A stretch of 64,000 bases of DNA from CAYUQT01 sp964446835 (lineage in GTDB: Bacteria > Planctomycetota > Phycisphaerae > UBA1845 > JAFGLZ01), in assembly GCA_964446835.1 (NCBI GenBank), contig CAYUQT010000017.1, forward strand, positions 1 through 64,000, in the 5' to 3' direction. The notes beneath the pieces are model-generated. The model was given only the letters and a program-made list of their open reading frames with translations. It did no database searches and was not told the DNA's origin. Both the position numbers and the translations under genes were made by a program. Of this stretch, positions 10,501 to 17,192 are shown piece after piece (within the stretch, counting starts at the first letter, position 1; each line of letters opens with the position of its first letter).

Positions 10501-10653
10501 TTCCCAGGAAAGCCTGGGCTGCGCCACGTCAAGTCCGATGGGGTTCGTCTCGTACTCGCATCGCAGGTTCTGCGGGGGGCCAAGGCCTTCGGCATGGGCC
10601 GTCACCGCCAATACCGCCCATCCAAGCCCGGTCAGCAACCATGTTCGCGCCAT
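7531..10653 (-). CDS. Alpha-L-rhamnosidase, GH78 family
   Basis: 1040 residues from the ATG at 10653, which has AGGAG eight bases upstream. An in-frame ATG at 10671 lacks this. A signal peptide (WLLTGLGWAVLAVTAHA) precedes an Ig-like domain (PQNLRCEYETNPIGLDV, PRLSWEV), then the accessory beta domains with WAAPAFWEMGL and YLRKAFTTERR, and the (alpha/alpha)6 barrel. The diagnostic DCPQRDERLGWTGD is at about residues 637-650. A later acidic region (TTIWERWNS) and the C-terminal beta-sandwich are also present. Length fits GH78. It releases terminal L-rhamnose from glycosides or pectic and algal polymers. The gene ends 76 bases before the esterase, so co-transcription is plausible. Confidence 0.95.
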   Translation of the reverse strand: MARTWLLTGLGWAVLAVTAHAEGLGPPQNLRCEYETNPIGLDVAQPRLSWEVNDSRRGAAQTAYRIIVAPTKAAAAAGEGALWDSGQVTSSRSIHIPYGGAALHAGDRCYWSVCTWDKAGARSPWAAPAFWEMGLLNAADWKAAWVTIDEARVKPEPVFGDWIWHPSKSTGEVSRYFRKTVELPADARVASATAWGAANNEYTFDLNGKEYGGCDEWKAVESFDVAGGLVPGKNVIAIEGVHARGIGGIVFGMHITLSDGRVIDVRSGQDWLTSAEGPNGWQTPGFDAKDWIQPNLVARYGEPPWGRVADRFPSRSIYLRKAFTTERRAIVRARAYVSALGAYRLFINGERVGQDELTPGWTYFPKHIQYQTYDVTTLLRDGRNAVGMLLGNGYWGGSMAGAWKDGNLRGIAQLDIVYEDGTRQVIATDPTWKGHVSPIVKDSIYHGETCDAQQEIAGWCEPDFRDDDWLPARAWTAPMGQRVAQVGPTIRVTEELPAVTVSEPKAGVFVFDFGQNAAGRARLKVAGPKGTRVQIRHAEILRPDGTLYTDNLQGAKCTDVYILKGVGEEVWAPAFTYRGFRYAELTGYPGAPPKDALVMQVMHAALPTTGTFSCSEDIINRVQKNILWGMRSNFYSVPTDCPQRDERLGWTGDIQLFLPTACWNVNVAGYMTKWMRDVVDSRTPDGAATDVAPALNAAPGAPGWADAITVTPWNIYTHYGDTRIIETHYAAMADWLGYMRKKATDGLYVMDRYGDWVPVEPSPKETLAGAYQYLSTQYLADMAEAIGKTDDAAELRRQAAAIADLYNRRYFNAADNQYKGRTQTANLVPLWFGITPNDKRAAVVRNIAENIIAHGNHLTTGFIGTAYLMPALSAFGRDDLAGKLAVQRSYPSWGYMVDHGATTIWERWNSDKYEELHSGMNSFNHYAFGTVGQWYFEYLAGIRPLEPGFKRILIEPHPSGIRSAEASYHSMYGPIRCAWSRDKTFTMNVSIPANTTALIRTSEPCAGDLGPDDRRVVDSAGNTSFEVGAGLYTFTTADKK

Positions 10654-10970
10654 CCTCGGTCTCCTGTGCATGTTCTGCCCTCAGGGCACCCTACAAGGCC
10701 CGGATGGCTGTTCATACAGAAGATGCTGTTCCGGCGATTGTATCAGCGGGCGATGGAAGGGCCAGTCCCGCTGTCTGACAACCGGCCGCACGAGCCTACC
10801 GCCGTCCACAAGAAGAACAAGAACGCAACGCCGGACCTATTCCCGCAGCCATCTCGGCGCGCTGGTGCGGCGAAGGAGCCGCACCACGGGTATGACCAAA
10901 CTGCCGTCTTGCGTGACGATGGTCGGCGTGAAGAACCGCTCCCTTGCGCAAGCCATCGAGGAACTCGCCT

Positions 10971-11059
10971 TCTCGGATCCATGTGCCGACATCGTCCTGT
11001 GTTGGTCGGTGCCGAAGGGGTGATCGGCGAGAATGGCCATAAAAACGCATTAGAGGGCC
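10971..11059. repeat. 89-bp dispersed repeat, copy A
   Basis: This 89-base stretch recurs at 16865-16953 with only a handful of substitutions. Both copies lie a few hundred bases upstream of a PEP-CTERM/SUMF1-like surface-protein region. On the minus strand it can be read in two overlapping frames (AILADHPFGTDQHRTMS or FYGHSRRSPLRHRPTQDD), and neither matches a family I recognise. It could be a piece of a decayed gene, an integration footprint or a structured RNA. Confidence 0.75.
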
Positions 11060-11114
11060 TTGTCTGCGCTTTGTATATTTCGCCCTAGTGCGTGTCCGTC
11101 GCCTGAGAACGGCC

Positions 11115-11142
11115 TTGACCTGTGGAATGGTTTCGGTATCCT
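11115..11142 (+). promoter_or_regulatory. Putative sigma-70-type promoter
   Basis: TTGACC (11115-11120), a 16-base spacer, then TATCCT (11137-11142). It lies about 215 bases upstream of the surface-protein gene at 11359 on the same strand. The long leader weakens the assignment. Confidence 0.35.
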
Positions 11143-11358
11143 GATCCGCCAGTAATGGAGTAGGAGGGAGAGGGTCCCTTGCCCGTTGTCATCCCTTCGG
11201 GACACATCTCCCAGATCACATGTATCCGTTAGGAGAGATGTACATACCGCTGTTATGTACCGCCATAGTGTTCTGGTGGACTCTTGTTCCTGCTGCGTCG
11301 GCGAGCCACGGTGGTGAGTGACAGCAGTTATCGAGAGCTTCTATCTCACGGAGTACTG

Positions 11359-11979
11359 ATGATGAGGAATGAACTGAATTTGACGCTATCCGATATTGTG
11401 TTATTCAGGAAAAGGCCCAGCCGAAACGCACTGGCCGAGCTTGTTATGCTAGCCGTCGCCGGTCTCCTGCTCCTTCCTTCGACGGCGAGTGCGATGATGC
11501 TGATTGATCGCGGTGGCGGTCTGATCTATGATCCGCTTAACGATTTGACGTGGTTTCACGATCCCGCATACTTTGGGTCCAATCGCTTCTACGTACAGTG
11601 GCCAGTCGTCGACAGTTTCAGCTATTATGATCCTGTTCGCAGTCAAACACTGACGAACTGGCGCTTGCCGTCGCCAGGGGAGATAGAATCGCTTCGTACA
11701 GATCTGTTGGGCAACCCAGCAGGAAGCGAAGGGAGAGGCAATACCGGGCCCTTCATCAACGTCATGCCGGGCGACTGGATGGGTGGCGTGTACTGGACGA
11801 ACGAGGACCTGCCGGGCGGCTACGCCACAGCTTTCTCTTGGTATCACGGGGTGAGTTGGGGATGGGATGAGGGGTACGGACTCTATGCTTGGGCGGTGAT
11901 GGACGGCGATGTTCCGGAACCGGCCACCCTCTCCGTGTTGGCCCTGGGCGGCTTGGCATTGCTGCGGAGACGGCGGTAA
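11359..11979 (+). CDS. PEP-CTERM sorted protein with DUF1566-like domain
   Basis: 206 residues. The start at 11359 is preferred for the GGAG just before the double ATG; the longer open frame begins with residues that look like debris. A signal segment (ELVMLAVAGLLLLPSTASA) leads to LIDRGGGLIYDPLNDLTW and LTNWRLPSPGEIESL, which are hallmarks of the DUF1566/Lcl C-terminal C-type-lectin-like domain. The C-terminus DVPEPATLSVLALGGLALL followed by four Arg is a classical PEP-CTERM sorting signal handled by exosortase. The role is probably cell-surface or matrix; the ligand is unknown. It lies 92 bases upstream of the giant SUMF1-like gene on the same strand. Confidence 0.82.
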   Translation: MMRNELNLTLSDIVLFRKRPSRNALAELVMLAVAGLLLLPSTASAMMLIDRGGGLIYDPLNDLTWFHDPAYFGSNRFYVQWPVVDSFSYYDPVRSQTLTNWRLPSPGEIESLRTDLLGNPAGSEGRGNTGPFINVMPGDWMGGVYWTNEDLPGGYATAFSWYHGVSWGWDEGYGLYAWAVMDGDVPEPATLSVLALGGLALLRRRR

Positions 11980-12071
11980 GGGGGAGCACAGAAGGGAGAG
12001 GGTCCCACCAGCAGCATTTCGGGGGCATATCTCCCAAGTCAACATCAGGTCAGACAATCGGAGGTAAAACC

Positions 12072-14549
12072 ATGAGACGATGGGCGAGCGTCATTGTTGG
12101 AGTCTGTGTCTTTGCCGTGCCGACTATGGCGGATGTGTTCAACATGGGCGGAACACGGAATCCCGATGGGTCATGGACCGGCCTCGCCAGCCTGGAGACT
12201 GTGACCGTGGGGAATCCGGGGAATGCGCCGGATACCCGCTATGTGTCACCGGGCCATGGTTCAGTGGGGTACGCGTTCGAGATGGGCAAGTACGAGATCA
12301 CGGCTGGTCAGTACTGCGAGTTTCTGAACGCCGTGGCCGCCACGGACACGTACGGGCTATACAACGCGAACATGTGGTCGGATACCTATGGCTGCAAGAT
12401 CCAGCGGAGCTGGTCGTCAGGTGCCTACACCTACTCAATACCCGACGCGAACTATGCCAATCGCCCGGTGAATTACGTTTCTTGGGGTGATGCGGCGCGG
12501 TTTTGTAACTGGCTTCACAATGGTCAGCCGACAGGTGCGCAGAGTCTATCGACGACGGAGGACGGCTCGTACTACCTGAACGGCGCGACGACGGATGCGC
12601 AACTGGCGGTGATAACCCGTAAACCGAACGCGACGTGGGTGATCCCGAGCGAGGACGAGTGGTACAAGGCGGCGTATCACAAGAATGACGGGGTGACGGG
12701 AAACTACTGGGACTACCCAACGGGGACGAACAGCGTTCCGAGCAATGACCTGATCAATCCCGATCCGGGCAACAACGCGAACTTCAGACAGGGCGACTTC
12801 ACGATCGGTAGTCCGTCCTGGCGCACCTCCGTGGGCGAGTTCGAGAACAGCGACAGTCCCTACGGCACGTTTGATCAGGGCGGCAACATGTTGGAGTGGA
12901 ATGAAACCGTGCTTTACGGTTATCGCTGCCAGCGGGGCGGGTCGTTCGACATCGACCACACCAACCTGCTGGCTAAGAACCGCACCTGGACCCTCCCGTC
13001 GTACGCGAACGCCAGCACGGGCGGGTTCCGTGTCGTCGCGGTTCCTGAGCCCACTACCCTCGCGTTGACCGTTGTCAACCCAACCTGCGGCACGGTCACT
13101 ATTGAGCCAAACGATCCCAACTCGGAGCCGTTTCACTACCCTTTGGGAACGAATGTTACCCTGACCGCCACACCTACCTCCGGCAACATCTTCAAGTGGT
13201 GGACCATCTACGACCCCAACTATCCGGGCGACGGCAATCACGCAAGGCTCGATGCCAACACTCCAATCACGATCACCATGGATACTGACAGGGCGGTGGA
13301 TGCCTATTTCGATTTCAGCAGTGGGGTGGCTCCGATGCTCCCGCTGACGGTGCGTGTGGGGAATCCGGGCAACGCCGGAGAGCTTTCGGGGGAAGGCGCG
13401 GGTGGCTTTGGCCCCAACTGTATCTGCGGGGCAGTCGACTACGTCTACTACATCGGCAAGTTCGAGATCACGGCTGGTCAGTACACCGAGTTTCTGAACG
13501 CTGTGGCCGACACCGACACCTATGGTTTGCACGACCCGTGCATGTGGTCGGGCGGCTATGGTTGCGGAATTCAGCGGATCGGCTTATCGGGCAGCCACAC
13601 GTACTACATATCTGACGCGAACTATGCCAATCGGCCGGTGAACTATTTGAGCTGGGCAAATGCGGCGAGATTCTGCAACTGGCTGCACAACGGTCAACCA
13701 ACGGGAGCGCAAGGCCTAGCCACGACGGAGGACGGCTCCTACTATCTGAACGGTGCGACGACGAACGCGCAACTGATGGCGGTAACCCGGAAGGCGAACG
13801 CTACATGGGTACTTCCGAGCGAGGACGAATGGTACAAGGCGGCGTATCACAAGAACGATGGGGTAACGGGTAATTACTGGGACTTCCCGACGGGGACCGA
13901 CAGTGGTCCGAGCCCCACCTGGATCGACCCCGATCCGGGCAACAACGCGAATTTCGATCGGATCATCGGCAGTCCGTACTATCGAACGCCGGTGGGCGAG
14001 TTCGAGAACAGCGACAGCCCGTACGGAACGTTCGACCAGGGTGGTAACGTGTGGGAGTGGAATGAGGCCAATATGCCCGGTTCGGAGCGCGGGGTGCGGG
14101 GCGGGTCGTTCCATGACCCCGGCAACACATTGTTCGCGTCGCATCGCTATTCCAACGACCCAACGCAAGGGAGCTACCACGTCGGATTCCGTGTCGCCAA
14201 AGTCAAGAGTGCGCTCGTACTGACCGGTATCAATCCAAGCTGGGGCACAATTAGCGTTGAGCCCAACGACCCCAACTGGGGCGCATTTCATTACCCCTTT
14301 GGGACTACTGTGACCCTCACAGCGACCCCGATCGAAGGCAAGTACTTCAGGCAATGGACCATCTACGACCCCAACTACGCCGGCGATGCCAACTATGCCA
14401 TGATTGACGCAAACACATCGACGACGATCGTGATGAACACCGACATGCAGGTGGAAGCGGCGTTCAAGTGCAGCAGCGGGCTAGCTCCGATGCTTCCGCT
14501 GACGGCCGTCGGCCTGGGCGGCTTCGCCTTGCTGCGGAGACGGCGGTAG
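12072..14549 (+). CDS. Duplicated SUMF1-like surface protein with InlB-like repeats and sorting tail
   Basis: 825 residues. The ATG at 12072 has GGAGGT six bases upstream, and a signal peptide (VIVGVCVFAVPTMA) follows. Two SUMF1/FGE-fold modules (about 41-330 and 425-715) each contain ITAGQYxEFLNAVA, RFCNWLHNGQPTGAQ, PSEDEWYKAAYHKNDGVTGN and GTFDQGGN. Each is followed by an InlB-like beta repeat (WTIYDPNY...DAN). FGE catalytic cysteines are missing, so a binding or structural role is likely. The C-terminus CSSGLAPMLPLTAVGLGG ending in four Arg is a sorting tail. Odd: residue ~324 keeps VPEPTTLAL and residue ~415 keeps SSGVAPMLPLT, both buried remnants of former C-terminal signals. A frameshifted paralogue lies at 17193-18586. 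Confidence 0.85.
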   Translation: MRRWASVIVGVCVFAVPTMADVFNMGGTRNPDGSWTGLASLETVTVGNPGNAPDTRYVSPGHGSVGYAFEMGKYEITAGQYCEFLNAVAATDTYGLYNANMWSDTYGCKIQRSWSSGAYTYSIPDANYANRPVNYVSWGDAARFCNWLHNGQPTGAQSLSTTEDGSYYLNGATTDAQLAVITRKPNATWVIPSEDEWYKAAYHKNDGVTGNYWDYPTGTNSVPSNDLINPDPGNNANFRQGDFTIGSPSWRTSVGEFENSDSPYGTFDQGGNMLEWNETVLYGYRCQRGGSFDIDHTNLLAKNRTWTLPSYANASTGGFRVVAVPEPTTLALTVVNPTCGTVTIEPNDPNSEPFHYPLGTNVTLTATPTSGNIFKWWTIYDPNYPGDGNHARLDANTPITITMDTDRAVDAYFDFSSGVAPMLPLTVRVGNPGNAGELSGEGAGGFGPNCICGAVDYVYYIGKFEITAGQYTEFLNAVADTDTYGLHDPCMWSGGYGCGIQRIGLSGSHTYYISDANYANRPVNYLSWANAARFCNWLHNGQPTGAQGLATTEDGSYYLNGATTNAQLMAVTRKANATWVLPSEDEWYKAAYHKNDGVTGNYWDFPTGTDSGPSPTWIDPDPGNNANFDRIIGSPYYRTPVGEFENSDSPYGTFDQGGNVWEWNEANMPGSERGVRGGSFHDPGNTLFASHRYSNDPTQGSYHVGFRVAKVKSALVLTGINPSWGTISVEPNDPNWGAFHYPFGTTVTLTATPIEGKYFRQWTIYDPNYAGDANYAMIDANTSTTIVMNTDMQVEAAFKCSSGLAPMLPLTAVGLGGFALLRRRR
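12286..14060 (+). repeat. Internal tandem duplication of the SUMF1-like module
   Basis: DNA at about 12286-12900 and 13457-14060 is closely similar. For example, the stretch encoding SEDEWYKAAYHKNDGVTGN differs at only about six of 66 bases. The similarity includes third codon positions, which indicates recent duplication or gene conversion. A third related copy is at about 17395-18070, inside the integrated element. Confidence 0.8.
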
Positions 14550-14632
14550 CCAAGGCTGCAAGGACAGATGGTCGGGTACGATAGTTCGCGTTTATTGCCT
14601 GACAGACAATCTACCTAAAACACAATAACCGG

Positions 14633-14806
14633 ATGGCCCGAAGACTCGGACACCTTGAAGCCGCCGGGCTGGCTTATGTCCAGATGCGCAATATCCGCAC
14701 GGCCAAGACGGGCGAGTTGGCTACCGCGCTGCGCATGACCGCGAAGCAGGAACGGGAACTGCTCAGTCGGATGGCGCGGGCGGGCTTGATTGCCAACATT
14801 CGCACG
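14633..14806 (+). pseudogene. Truncated AbiEi-like antitoxin N-terminal fragment
   Basis: About 58 residues (LEAAGLAYVQMRNIRTAKTG, LRMTAKQERELLSRMARAGL) resemble the winged-helix N-terminus of AbiEi-family antitoxins from type IV toxin-antitoxin systems, which repress their own operon. Similarity stops at LIANI, where the usual continuation is replaced by sequence that belongs to a minus-strand remnant. No toxin gene (AbiEii) follows. I read it as a broken remnant. The family assignment is by memory of motif and is moderate. Confidence 0.5.
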
Positions 14807-14834
14807 TCCTTCGGCGCGAACGCGGTACGCCTAC

Positions 14835-15087
14835 TCATGACCTGCTGGCCTCGCCCTTCAGCCTGCGGGCCTCCTCGGACAGCTTCCGGAGCTGTTCGGC
14901 GGTCAGGCCACTTGCCTGGCGCAGAAGTTCCGGCATGTGCGTCGGCTGTTTCTGAATGGTCTTCTGCAGGTCCTCGGTCCACGTAGTCGTAGGAATGCAA
15001 TTGGGACCCGAACGGGCCGGTCTGTACGGATGCTAGTCCTCTGTCGATCCGAGCACCGAGCGTCGTGTTGGTCCACCTACTTCCCAT
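14835..15087 (-). pseudogene. Remnant of a type I restriction specificity subunit (HsdS)
   Basis: The first 37 residues (TTLGARIDRGLASVQ, then TGPFGSQLHSYDYV) match the start of HsdS target-recognition domains. The ATG at 15087 overlaps the end of the RhuM gene, as in type I loci where rhuM precedes hsdS. The frame then breaks. Another frame gives LLRQASGLTAEQLRKLSEEA ending at 14835, immediately overlapped (ATGA) by a further start (MSRRTAFAPKDVR) that is itself cut by the AbiEi fragment. A large internal deletion is the simplest explanation. Confidence 0.55.
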
Positions 15088-16187
15088 CGCCCACCCTCTT
15101 GTTCTTGGGCTTTGGGCGTGGGCGCTTCGATGCTCGGCCGTGAGAAGGCAGGGCCTTGGGTACCTGCTGATTGAGCCGCTTTACGTGGTCCACCGCCTTG
15201 TCGAATCCGCTGTCGGGCTGTTGGGCCTCCAACTCTCGACGCTGCTGGTCGTATTGGGCAAACTGTTCGTGGGCGTGATCGACGGCCAAGTCGTGGCTGA
15301 TCTTCCCGGCGTGGGTAAGGATGTCCCGCTCGCTGAGTCGCAGAAAGTCGTCGAGCTTGGCGATCCAGTCGGCCATGTGCATGGGGCGCCGGGCGCGAGC
15401 CTGAAGTTCGGCGAAGTCGAGGTAGGCCGACACGATCAGGTTCAGCGCCTCGATCTCATCCCTGGCCAGGTAGTTCTTGGCGATACCGACATCGGCCTTG
15501 CGGATCGGGCCGGCGGGTGCGTTCTTCCAAGTCGTCAGGCCCATGTTGGGCTTGGCGGCATCGGCACGTTGGGCGATGATCTCGGCGGCCGTGTGGCCGT
15601 GGGCGGCCCAGCGCATCTTGTTCTGCACGGTACGGAAGAACCGCTGCGTCATCTCGGTGCTGGGGTCGTAGTCGATGCTGGTCGCGTAGATGTCGGTAAT
15701 CTTCTGGTAGAATAAACGCTCGCTGGTCCGGATGTCGCGGATTCGGGCGAGCAACTCATCGAAGTAGTCCCGGCCGATCGTACGCCCGCCCTTGATTCGC
15801 TCATCATCCAGAACGAACCCCTTGACCAGCAGTTCGCTGAGCTGGGCCGTAGCCCACTGACGGAAGGCCGTTCCGCGAGGTGAGCGAACGCGGTAGCCGA
15901 CGGCGAGGATCATGTCCAAGCTGTAATGTCTGAGCACCCTTTGTACCTGGCGCCCCCCCCTCAGTTCGAACTTGTAAGTATTCCTTACAAGTTGGCCTCT
16001 CCTCCTGTTCTCCCTCCTCGTAAATCCCCTTGATGTGAATAGTTATATTCTGAGGACTAGTCTGAAACAGCTCGGCCATCTGGGCTTGCGTCAGCCAGAC
16101 GGTCTGTCCGTCTAGTCGAACCTGAAGTTGGGCAGAGCCGTCGCGGTAAATGAGCATCTGTCCACTGGGAATCCGTTCGTTGCCCAT
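15077..16187 (-). pseudogene. RhuM-family protein, frameshifted in a G8 tract
   Basis: The N-terminal part (16187 down to about 15960) encodes QMLIYRDGSAQLQVRLDGQT, VWLTQAQMAELFQTS and TCKEYLQVRTEGG. The remainder continues in another frame with LRHYSLDMILAVGYRVRSPR and GTAFRQWATAQLSELLVKGF. This is the RhuM (virulence RhuM / Fic-like N-terminal) family, about 360 residues in total. The break is in a run of eight C on the plus strand (15953-15960); seven would restore the frame. The ATG at 16187 has GAGAGG upstream. RhuM genes commonly sit inside type I restriction loci, which agrees with the HsdS remnant overlapping its 3' end. The frameshift could be mutation, phase variation or a sequencing error. 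Confidence 0.8.
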
Positions 16188-16553
16188 CGTACACCTCTCC
16201 GTGCACCTCCTCGATGGCGAGCTACATCATCTGCTCCCTCAACACGGCCATCGGGCGCGTCGGCCCTATCCAGACGTCCGCCGTGGAGATTCGCATGATC
16301 CTAGGATCCGCGCAGCGGGTCAACGCAGCAAACCCGCTCTCTGGGTGAACCGCCGCAATCGCGTTCCCGCGGCAAGCGGAACTCCCTCTTAACCCAATCG
16401 CCACGAAAGGCGAGAGACCCAGAGACTTTGGGCCAGGATCTCAAGATGGGCCGGGCACCCACGCCACGTCAGCGCGTCTCTCCGTCTCCTTCGGAGGCAA
16501 CCTCCGAGGACGCCACCGTGGCTAAGTCCTTGCGGAGACTCGCGGAAGAAACG

Positions 16554-16585
16554 AAAACGCCGAGGCGTGATGACCTCGGCGTTTT
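16554..16585 (-). terminator. Bidirectional terminator, probably the displaced tRNA-fMet terminator
   Basis: Nine-pair hairpin with arms 16557-16565 and 16574-16582, flanked by AAAA on the left and TTTT on the right, so it can act on both strands. On the minus strand it lies 44 bases beyond the 3' end of the att copy of the tRNA. Before the element inserted, it would have directly followed the tRNA-fMet gene. The intact tRNA now has no such hairpin downstream. Confidence 0.7.
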
Positions 16586-16628
16586 GCGTTAACCCGTGGG
16601 GATGCGTGTTTCGCAACCCCGGTTTCAC

Positions 16629-16670
16629 TAGCGGGGGCAGGACTCGAACCTGCGACCTCCGGGTTATGAG
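16629..16670. repeat. Distal attachment site: 42-bp copy of the tRNA-fMet 3' half
   Basis: Identical over 42 bases to 32728-32769, which is the 3' half of the intact tRNA gene from discriminator base to anticodon loop. The sequence diverges immediately on both sides (C versus T on the left, G versus C on the right). A perfect tRNA fragment at the far end of an integrase-bearing segment is the standard signature of tyrosine-recombinase integration into a tRNA gene. Confidence 0.93.
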
Positions 16671-16801
16671 GCGAGTCCTGGCCATCGCCGAAAAGCTCGA
16701 AAAGCCCAATGTTTCGCACATTTTACACTGGTCACTGTGATTTGCAAGCCTTCGCAAGAAAACGCATTTTCACGCATGAAAACGCGGTATCGCCTCCAGA
16801 A

Positions 16802-16819
16802 AAACGGTACGTACCGTTT
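16802..16819. promoter_or_regulatory. Perfect palindrome near the distal att (putative recombination or regulator site)
   Basis: AAACGGTAC/GTACCGTTT is an 18-base perfect palindrome 132 bases inside the distal att. A nearly identical, slightly longer palindrome lies at 32631-32652 near the integrase start. The same motif close to both ends of an element suggests a binding site for an integrase arm domain, excisionase or element repressor. No binding evidence is available. Confidence 0.55.
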
Positions 16820-16826
16820 AGCGTTT

Positions 16827-16854
16827 TTCGAACCTGCAACCTCCCGGTGACTAG
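16827..16854 (-). other. Degenerate tRNA-3'-half-like fragment
   Basis: On the minus strand this 28-base stretch matches about 22 of 28 positions of the anticodon-loop to T-loop part of the tRNA-fMet. It includes the T-arm core GCAGGTTCGA. It lies between the palindrome and the 89-bp repeat. It may be an older or secondary attachment remnant. Confidence 0.4.
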
Positions 16855-16864
16855 GCCTCCACCT

Positions 16865-16953
16865 TGTCGGATCCGTGTGTCGACATCGTCCTGTGTTGGT
16901 CGGTGCCGAAGGGGTGATCGGCGAGAATGGCCGTAGAAACGCATTAGGGGGCC
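16865..16953. repeat. 89-bp dispersed repeat, copy B (inside the element)
   Basis: Near-identical to 10971-11059 outside the element. In this copy the minus-strand frame AILADHPFGTDQHRTMSTHG ends at a stop in the adjoining tRNA-like fragment. It precedes the cargo surface-protein gene by 240 bases, much as copy A precedes the related host genes. Confidence 0.75.
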
Positions 16954-17088
16954 TGTGGTGCGTTCTGCCTGCTTCTGATGCGAGTCTCTCTCTAGGGGTG
17001 CTTCTGTGTGTCTGGGATCTTGTGGGTGGCGGTGGGGATACTTGTAGCCTATTGGGTTCATCTGTGGCTGAAACCTTCTACTATCCCC

Positions 17089-17118
17089 TTGATTCTCTTG
17101 GTGATTGAAGACTAATAC
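17089..17118 (+). promoter_or_regulatory. Putative promoter of the cargo surface-protein gene
   Basis: TTGATT (17089-17094), an 18-base spacer and TAATAC (17113-17118), about 75 bases before the start at 17193, on the same strand. Confidence 0.35.
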
Positions 17119-17192
17119 TCCATGAGTCAGTATGAACTGTCTGCGCCGTCAGTGCGGGGATGTCGGGCAAGTCGATCAGGAGGCATAGGGCG

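Larger units (their letters stand above)
10654..11358. other. Intergenic accessory stretch with repeat and decayed coding traces
   Basis: About 700 bases separate the rhamnosidase from the first PEP-CTERM gene. It contains the 89-bp repeat (10971-11059), a promoter-like pair (11115-11142), and minus-strand open frames at 10837-11040 without recognisable domains. The bases at 11284-11310 encode LLRRRR-like residues resembling the tail of a sorted surface protein, possibly the remnant of a lost paralogue. Confidence 0.4.
16188..17192. other. Gene-free junction region around the distal attachment site
   Basis: About one kilobase without a convincing gene. It holds, left to right, the bidirectional terminator (16554-16585), the distal 42-bp att repeat (16629-16670), several AAAACGC-type short repeats (16758-16785), a perfect palindrome (16802-16819), a degenerate tRNA-like fragment (16827-16854), the second 89-bp repeat (16865-16953) and a putative promoter (17089-17118). 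No function is seen for 16188-16550. Confidence 0.6.

Noticed and set aside
12286..14060. Possible tandem-repeat or CRISPR-like array
   Set aside because: The repeats are long, coding, in frame and unequal. They are a duplicated protein module, and no short regular repeat/spacer array exists in the window.
16389..16757. Minus-strand open frame across the distal att (RSQVRVLPPLVKP)
   Set aside because: This peptide is the usual artefact of translating a tRNA 3' half; the stretch contains the att repeat and terminator, not a gene.
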